Origin: Acanthosoma haemorrhoidale
Lineage: Eukaryota > Arthropoda > Insecta > Hemiptera > Acanthosomatidae
NCBI GenBank assembly: GCA_930367205.1
Contig: OV884009.1
Span: forward strand, 79,443,189 to 79,507,188
DNA length: 64,000 nt
Direction of reading: 5' to 3'
Shown here: positions 57,151-64,000 of the stretch, in pieces
Position numbering within the stretch: position 1 is the first letter of the stretch
How the letters are laid out: the number at the start of each line of letters is the position of its first letter
Notes under the pieces: model-generated
The model's database searches: none
Told to the model about the DNA's origin: nothing
What the model saw: only the letters and a program-made list of their open reading frames with translations
Made by a program: the position numbers and the translations under genes

Positions 57151-58542
57151 CAGTTAGAACAGCAGTTTAAAGGAACTAGCACTCACAGTCCTCTCAAAAT
57201 ACTTCTGTGCTTGACGTCAGTTTGACGTAAAGCCTATAGGCCGTGTTCGTGAAGTAAGTTTGAAGCGGTCAAGAAACGATACTTACATGTCCGTATAGGT
57301 AGATTGTAATGCCCATTTAGTAGTCAGATGGTGGTGTATTACCACGGCTGTAAGAGCTAGTGTTAACATAAAGCTGCAACCACTAAGGTTTTCTAGGCGT
57401 GAGTCATCGAACACCTTCCGCCTGTTGGCCGATAGTATCTTCCTCCGAAGGCCTTATAATTTCCAGTACGGGGGCAGTACAATCTTTTTTGTCCCACATC
57501 CTCACCATGGGAGGAGAAAAAGAGAAGCCAATGAGCCTACGCAACGCCTTTCCCTTTCCGATCCACTCTCCCATCTGATAGCGCACTAAATGAGCTCATT
57601 ATTTTCGGGCCGCTGCACCCTCGTGTCGGGACCTATACAATTTAAATCCCCTACATTAATGGACTACATGTATATCTGTTTATTTATTCATACAATAGCC
57701 AATCAGAAGAGTCTGCGAGGAATAAGTGGTGTGAGGAGAGAAATTAAGGTCGGACGCCGGTGTGCCCCATTTTTCGAATCCGCTACGCTTGTACTCTACC
57801 CTGTTATGGTGTCATCAAGATTTTTTTTTTTTCGGACTTGGCGTTTGATATTTTTTCTCCTTCCTCTCCGTACTCGCAATACGTGCCTTATGGAACAAAT
57901 TACTGCCCTGGTTTCAGGAGCACTCAGACATCTGTGGCCGCTTTCGAATTTTTCCTTTATTTTTTCTGCTCAAGGTGTGCATGTAACAGTTAGTCTTAGG
58001 TAGCGCGTTTTACAAAAAATGCTGCGAAAATCTTATTTTAATCATTAGGCAGACAAGGAGGGATAAAAAATAAGTAGTTCTTGTTGACTTTTTTTTAATA
58101 TTATATTTCGTATCGGATCCCAGAGCTAAGCTAAAAAAAATGGATATCCAATAGAATGTTACACGGCTAAACACGCATTTCAACTAATTATAGCTACTCC
58201 AAAGATGTCAAACGTTCCAAATAAAGCTGCGCGTAATAAATACCCTGATTCTTCCAGATCCCAGCGTTATTTACCACTACAGGATTCGACTGGCCAGAGA
58301 TATATCTAGGTTACACTTACTTATTTTATTATATTCTAGTTATTCGATTTGATTAATATTTATATATTATGTGTCGATGTCAATGACGCAGACGTTGCAG
58401 CCGAGTAACTTGCCCGATGTGAGTCCAAGATCTGGTCTATTACACATGGTTTTCTTCCATCTTTCCCATTCAACATTTCAATAAACAAAACATCTCAGAA
58501 AAACTTTATCACAGTATATAACTCATTTAATTTTTATAATAA
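57151..58542. other. No recognised gene
   Basis: 57400-57990 is less AT-rich, with an open plus frame at 57590-58003 (137 codons, interrupted in composition by a T-run near 57821) and no recognisable domain. An eroded element is possible. Confidence 0.35.
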
Positions 58543-58790
58543 TATCCTGAGCGTCTGTGGCTCCGGTGACGCGGCTGAAGGAGGAGCGTGGGGGACTTCC
58601 CAAGACTCCGCTTACTTTTTCGCATGCGAGGGAGGTGACAAACATGTGGACTTGGGAGGCCTCTGTTTGTAAATATTGTATGAATGAGCGAGTGAATGAT
58701 GAATTGTAAATATGGTATGAATGAGAACATTTATCTCAATTAATTATTGCCTAATGAGGCAGAATGTAATTTTAGCACAATAAAGAATTA
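58543..58790 (+). mobile_element. JA family 3' UTR with internal deletion
   Basis: Begins ATCCTGAGCGTCTGTGGCTC, then jumps to CGGTGACGCGGCTGAAGGAG, losing about 40 bases present in other copies. It continues to TTTAGCACAATAAAGAATTA. Otherwise close to the copies at 21691 and 61726. Confidence 0.85.
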
Positions 58791-60714
58791 TATTACATAT
58801 AAAAAAAAAATTCCGAAATAGCTTTCTTCGAAAACTGTTATTTTTGTTGCTGTTGTACATTTAATTAACTTTGTAAATTGGTGATTCTTGATGCGTACTA
58901 CATTAAAAAAAAAATAAAACGGTTTCCGACTACAATAAAATATATTCATTTCGTTATTGGAAAAAATATCGGAAGAACGCACTTTTTTCAATGATAATTC
59001 TTGCACATTTCATAATAAAAGTACAATACTACAATACAATACTAAAGTACAATACAATACTACAACAAATTCAATTAGATTGTTTTTTCTAAATTATAAT
59101 TTATACATTTTTAGAAAAAAAGTACTGCACTGTTATTTGTTATTTCATTATTTATGTTATGTTTTCACGTTGCTACAAGATTATATTATTTTATTTTTTG
59201 GGGTCGCTACCTATGACCCACGAGACGACGCAGCTCACTAACTTCCCTGCTGAGCGCAAAAAACACATCAATCATTACCGACGTGCTCAGCTGACTGGAT
59301 CCGAGATCTGCTCTATCACTGATGGTTTCCTTGTCCCTTCCTTAATACAAAAAATAAACACCAAAACGACATTAATCGTTTTGCTAGAATCAATCAACTG
59401 TTTTCACTCCCCGTTAATCGAAAAACACCAATTAAACACTTAGGCACGACGAGAAAGGGTAGGAAAAACGAACAGGAATGGTCATGTTTGCCTGGTCACA
59501 TTTGGTCATGACTATTTACACTCAATAGGGTCAGTTATACAGGAGTGGACAAAGAGCAAAAGATCCGTGGAAACGCTAGCTCTACCCGTGATTCATGGTC
59601 CAATTTAATTAAATTTGCTCCGATAAGCGAAGAGATGCTAGATCGGATCATCGCTCGTAAAGCAAACGGAGACAGGGCAAGGAAGGTAATGGCCAATCAG
59701 GGCATCCAGCTACTTCAGGGCGCTTTCTACCATGGCACATGGCGGAGCATGCTGATACAAGAGCCCACTTACATTTGAGATTTGGAGAGATGGTAAACAA
59801 AAATAATGTTAGCTGTATTCTAAACAATAACGCTCTTAAAATAATAGAAATGTGTCGTTCATGAGGCTAACAATATATGGACAAACTAGAGCTACGTATT
59901 ACCTTATAAACAAAACTGTATCAGCATGAAGAAAGCGCTTGAAGCAGCTGCACATGGCCCAAGAAGTGAACACAGCAGCAGCAGGGCACCGCCGGAATTA
60001 ACTTCAGTCTCTTATACGATTCACACCCAGAAGCATTTTATTCAATTTAGACCAATGGATGTCAACTGCCGCAATGAATCTGAGTCAGAATAAATTGGAA
60101 CAACGGGGGCGTTGAAGAGGAAGAGCAAGCGGCCGTTTCGACTCACCGCTTTCCACAAACTGGAACGTTTTAAAATCCCGCGTTTAAAATTCTCGGAGAT
60201 TTGTCGCTAACCGCTGAAATTATACTTTAGCGACCTGGCAAGGTTATCCCAATTACAAATCTGAATATAAAAGACTACTCGGAATACCTTCAATTAGCCT
60301 TCCGAGAACCAACACAGCGGATTTACTTCAGATTCTCATTAAATATAACGAAATAAATATTAATAACTTGACAAGTTAAACCATTTTGGTGTATAATTAC
60401 ATCTTAACCGAAACATATGAAGTTTAGCCCGAGATGTTGATAAATATATTTCTTAAATTATCGATTAGTTCATTTTTTTTCGGCCGGTATCGTTGAATTG
60501 TTCATCTTAGCTGGGAATTGAGAAATCTTTAAAGTCAGAGAAATGAGAATGATTCTTTTGTATGCTTCGCTTTATTGCGCAATCACGAAAAATATTAATA
60601 AGCATGTTGCATGACGGATAAAGAGCTCTCCGTCTACACCTACCGTAAGTCTACCGTACCTGACAATGACGACCCGCGCATTTGCTCAGGTATCTACCTT
60701 AGCTGGACCTAGAA
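58791..60714. other. No recognised gene
   Basis: Contains a small TACAATAC-type tandem stretch at 59022-59067. 59200-59460 and 59520-59800 are less AT-rich with frames of 94 and 77 codons (the latter contains SEEMLDRIIARKANGDRARK), coding-like but unrecognised; the second opens with GTG. 59900-60240 has a CAG run and balanced composition without assignable content. Confidence 0.35.
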
Positions 60715-60800
60715 GACCTTAAATCTACTCCAGGTCCTACTACCTACTAAGCAACAAACAAGCCGCTTTTACCTATTTAAGCTCTGTAGAACACTGATCA
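60715..60800 (+). repeat. Diverged relative of the 68-base repeat
   Basis: GGTCCTACTACCTACTAAGC, ACAAACAAGCCGCTTTTACC and CTCTGTAGAACACTGATCAG follow the order CTACTACAG - ACAAACAAGCCGCATTGACC - GTAGAACAGCAC of the solo unit at 57027. The downstream TTAACTATT / TTTCCTC blocks near 60870-60905 also recall 53915-53935. Confidence 0.5.
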
Positions 60801-61725
60801 GGAGCTCATTCCTTGGCACCTGCAGTCTTGTCTCTCCGGTCATTCTCGCCACTCCTCCATAAAGTCTTTATTGTTAACTATTCTATGTTCTGTTTCCTCT
60901 TGTTTAGTAACTATTTTTCTGTTACTGTTAACCATTCCGCTATTCTTAGTTGTTTATATTAATAATAATGGTTTTTCTAGTCTGTTGTAAAACCGTCAAT
61001 AGCACACGGCCATACAGACGAAAGCCGTTCGCAAATGGTTGAAAATAAGGCATCTTTCTTCGGGCTATGACGCTATAACTATAAATACATCATCGACCAA
61101 AAAAGATCCTACAGGAGACATCGAGGGATAGAAGTTCGTGAAAGGCGACAAAACAAAAAAAAAAAAAATTGGAATTATTACCTCAAAGAGATCCCTCGCT
61201 ACGGAGTTCGGACAAGGAAGAGTTGTCCACTTTTGCCCGATTTTTTTTACACACTTCCCGTTATTCAATAGATAGAAATACTTTTCAGTGAAATGACAAT
61301 TGTCATGGACTTGTGTGTAGGATGTCAGATTGATGGGAACATATTCACTGCTGCTGTTGCCAGACATCCGTGCATATGAAGAAACGAAAAATTACTTTCT
61401 TCCCCTTATTGTACCGTTTTAATTTTACTAGAGTTCAATATCATTTACACAATGAGCTAGTAAATAATCTATAAAATAAAAACAATGAAAAGAATTATCT
61501 CGTCAAATTATCAATCAATGATCCAAAATGTATTAAATCTTTCACTCCTTCCTTCCATCTTCAATCCATTTCATACAAGCTAAGGCTTAGACTATACGTT
61601 ATAAGAATATAACGTTCTTACTCAACCAATCTAAGAGACATCTACTGATGATATTTTTATATTTCTCTCAAGTTTAAGTATTCGTTGTATTTTTAATTTG
61701 TGTGTAAGATACTTCTTGTAGATTA
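60801..61725. other. No gene seen
   Basis: A 100-codon minus frame at 61065-61367 shows no recognised domain. AT-rich otherwise. Confidence 0.4.
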
Positions 61726-62090
61726 CAACGGCAGTGGCCTCGTGACCTGCTATAATTAAGTGTTAGTGGGAGTCCTGGCAATGGCCAGTTTTTTTAATCA
61801 TGTCCTGAGCGTCTATGGCTCTCGCGCTCTTGGTCAGCCTCCGCTGGCTCTTATCCAGTGACACGGCTGACGTAGGAGCGTGGGGGACTTCCCAAGACTC
61901 CGTTTCCTCCTTCGCACGCGATGGAGGTGACAACCATGTGGACTTTGGGGGCCTCTGGGCTGTTTGTAAATATTGTATGAATGAGCGAGTGAATGATGAA
62001 TTGTAAATATGGTATGAATGATAACATTTATCTCAATTATTTATTCCCTAATAAAAAGGCAGATTGTAATTTTATCTTAATAAATTGTTG
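61726..62090 (+). mobile_element. JA family, complete 3' UTR, well preserved
   Basis: Begins AACGGCAGTGGCCTCGTGAC in the last RT codons, includes the conserved stop region (TGCTATAATT) and the full 3' UTR to TCTTAATAAATTGTTG. It is the closest match to the minus copy at 21691-22592, with only scattered substitutions over about 360 bases, so both are relatively young. Confidence 0.9.
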
Positions 62091-63462
62091 AAACTACTAT
62101 CTAATAAAAAAAATACAGTTATTCAATCCTTAGATGAATTCTTAGTTCAATTCTTAGTTTCAAACAATTCAACAACAACAAACTCAGTCAAAGCATCCAG
62201 AAATTGATTAACGCGTTATAAACGTTGGGCGCTAAATGCGAATTGAAAGATGAAAATTCAGGAAATACAACGTCTCACGGCAGTAGGTAGTACAACATCG
62301 AAGGTTAGTTAGTGTCTAGTTTTGAATAATTGATAATTCATTTCAGGTTTCTTATTCCTTGTTCGATAAATAATTCATTATGACTGCAAAGCATTTGAAT
62401 TTATTATGGTGATGCGTTTCCATTTACAGTTATTATGAGCGAAAGGCACGGGTATAAATAATAATAAAATACAACAAAAACATTTAATACTGTGCTTTTA
62501 AAATAATAAAGTTGCTATTTACAGCAATTTTATTTTTTTAGTGCTGCATCAACTACAGCGGTTCTTAACGACGACTCTTGGGTTTACAAATCGTTGATGA
62601 TTAGTGATTGGTTTGTTTAAGGAAATAGAGTTGAGGTTTTGATGTCATTACTCCTCCATTAAACATTTTGGGCATATTAACGAATGTTGGACAGTGTTTG
62701 TGGGGCGTGTCTCTTCTTGAACTAGAATAATTTGGACACCCAGGAGGATAAATCGTTGAGCCCTGTTATCGAAGTATTTTTTTGTGGCCTTCCTCAAAAA
62801 TGATATTTTTCCTGTTTATTTAGAAACCAGAATTTAAGACGAAATGTAATGGTACTGTGGTAAACAGCCACCGCACAAGATGATTACTAACTATGGAGAC
62901 AGGTATCTCTAAGAGGATTTTACGCTCAATGCCACAGAAATAAACATTATTCCATCCCGACATGTGGTTTTTACTTTCTTCTAAGGAAAGTCCCGCTAGG
63001 TTTGATACGGCTTTGCCGGCAGAGAAAGACACATTCTCCCTTAAGTCCCTTACAACTATTGATAAACTGTTCATTCTATTTCCACTGAAGGAAAACCGAA
63101 TAGAACTGCTGATATACCATTAACCGTGGCTTGCTAGCTCACATGTCTCGGGTTCAAATCCGAAGAACTGTGTTCAATTTTTGCTCCATTAATGATTTCT
63201 AGGGGGTATCTCTTGAGGAGTTATTCTTGTCCTTATATCTATCAATTAGCTACTTGAATAAATAAGGAGCGAATCTGAAATACTTGCTTATGTATATATT
63301 TTGATAGAATATCACATAAACATATTCATCTTTGAAATTAGATATTCCCACTTTAGGCTTGGCAAAAAGATTATTCATAGATCTTACATGTAATGTTTTA
63401 TCCATTTACCTGTAAGGTAACCTCATGATTTTGATAGTTATGTAATTGCGTTACTACGAGTT
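62091..63462. other. No gene; B-box-like word near 63152
   Basis: Mostly AT-rich. GTGGCTTGCTAGCTCACATG and CGGGTTCAAATCCG at 63126-63165 look like parts of a tRNA but no cloverleaf forms. An 84-codon minus frame at 62820-63074 has no domain. Confidence 0.35.
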
Positions 63463-63745
63463 AATAAAAAAAAAAATCCATGGCGTGACACCCTATAAAG
63501 AAGTAAGGGCCGAAGGCTGCCACCATAGTTTGATGTTGGTGGCACTGGTCGTTACTTCTGAACTCTTATTTCGATTTTCTCAATCGGATTTGCTATAAGG
63601 AGCAACTCATCCTCACAAACTAATTTAATCCCGACCAGACCCAACCCCCGAAGAAACCCCCTCGGGCGAGGTATCGAACCCGAGTCCCCGCTGCTAGAAG
63701 ACACCATTCTATCCACTTGACTTTATTAGCGATTTGCACGTTCTG
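63463..63745 (-). mobile_element. tRNA-derived SINE candidate
   Basis: Read on the minus strand: a tRNA-like head (TCAAGTGGATAGAATGGTGT, then CGGGTTCGATACCTCGCC) whose GTTCGATAC fits the Pol III B box; an unrelated body of about 190 bases (GGGGTTGGGTCTGGTCGGGA, CAGCCTTCGGCCCTTACTTC, TATAGGGTGTCACGCC); then GGATTTTTTTTTTT, a run that can serve as a Pol III terminator. The A box is weak. Only one copy is seen in this window, so the SINE call rests on architecture alone. Confidence 0.45.
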
Positions 63746-64000
63746 GATGGACTGACTAGATTTCCCCAGTCGATTCCGAGCGAGACGAAACAGTAGGAAA
63801 GGTCACTAACGAGACCCATTTCTGAGTGAGGTGGAGAAGGAGGTTTGAAATGCGATAGCCAATCTTGAAGACGGTGTGAAGGAAGACGTAACCAAGGCTG
63901 GTGGCTGCTGATTAGGGCCGATTCCAGGCCTGGACATTGCACAAAGGGTTGGAGTCACATTAAGACTTTCTCCAGAGCCCGGCTATCGTTTCGCAACGCT
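63746..64000. other. No gene seen
   Basis: Balanced-composition sequence to the window edge. A 77-codon minus frame (63709-63942) overlaps the SINE head and has no domain. Confidence 0.35.

Noticed and set aside
57590..58003. 137-codon frame as a gene
   Set aside because: Second overlapping frame, T-run in the middle and no recognised domain; left as unassigned.
61815..62006. Recurring 63-codon frame (MALALLVSL... ) in JA 3' UTRs at 61815-62006, 21777-21968 and 2737-2970, looking like a small secreted protein
   Set aside because: Most copies start at GTG rather than ATG, the frame lies after the conserved RT stop, and other copies have it broken. The shared frame follows from the copies being the same repeat.
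63126..63165. tRNA gene around the CGGGTTCAAATCCG word
   Set aside because: A B-box-like word alone; A box distance and arms do not fit. The same applies to GGTTCAAATC at 41210 and GGATCAAATCC near 6933.

Overview
The window looks like AT-rich intergenic DNA from an arthropod nuclear genome. An insect is most likely: a Jockey-clade LINE is very abundant, and there are mariner, DUF4817-type mariner and Tigger/pogo-like remnants. The species cannot be named from this sequence. I found no complete host protein gene, rRNA or intact tRNA. The window reads as a gene desert built from decayed transposable elements. One internal-exon candidate at 38861-39148 is the best hint of a host gene.

The main repeat is a Jockey-like non-LTR retrotransposon, called family JA here. 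About 20 copies or fragments lie on both strands. Nearly all are 5'-truncated and keep only the last 100-600 bases: the end of the reverse transcriptase ORF, a conserved TAA stop, and a roughly 300-base 3' UTR ending near AATAAAG. The most informative copies are 21691-22592 (minus; a continuous C-terminal RT reading frame) and 17690-18765 (plus; RT start joined to RT end by an internal deletion). A second, unrelated non-LTR element lies at 55390-56174.

DNA transposons: a 624-base non-autonomous mariner relative at 15197-15820 with TA target duplication, terminal repeats and an intact 127-codon ORF for only the DNA-binding half of a transposase; a decayed SETMAR-type mariner at 35639-36500; the 3' end of another mariner at 46526-46822; and a Tigger/pogo-like fragment at 27326-27890.

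Other structure: a 10-unit, 68-base tandem array at 53123-53824 with solo relatives at 57027-57150 and 60715-60800; eight loci of a short motif resembling a degenerate hammerhead core (CUGANGA...GAAAC), of the sort carried by Penelope-like elements; five loci of a 34-base hairpin motif; a tRNA-derived SINE candidate near the right end; a tRNA 5' half at 44781-44826; and several low-copy repeat pairs.

Layout: 0-12 kb short repeat motifs and JA tails; 12-16 kb a GC-rich unknown segment and the DUF4817 mariner; 16-27 kb dense JA copies; 27-37 kb Tigger and mariner remnants in otherwise empty DNA; 38-47 kb exon candidate, decayed JA copies and mariner end; 47-53 kb JA copies and repeat pairs; 53-61 kb the tandem array, second LINE and solo units; 61-64 kb a JA copy and the SINE candidate. 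All homology calls are by eye from family knowledge; no database search was run.
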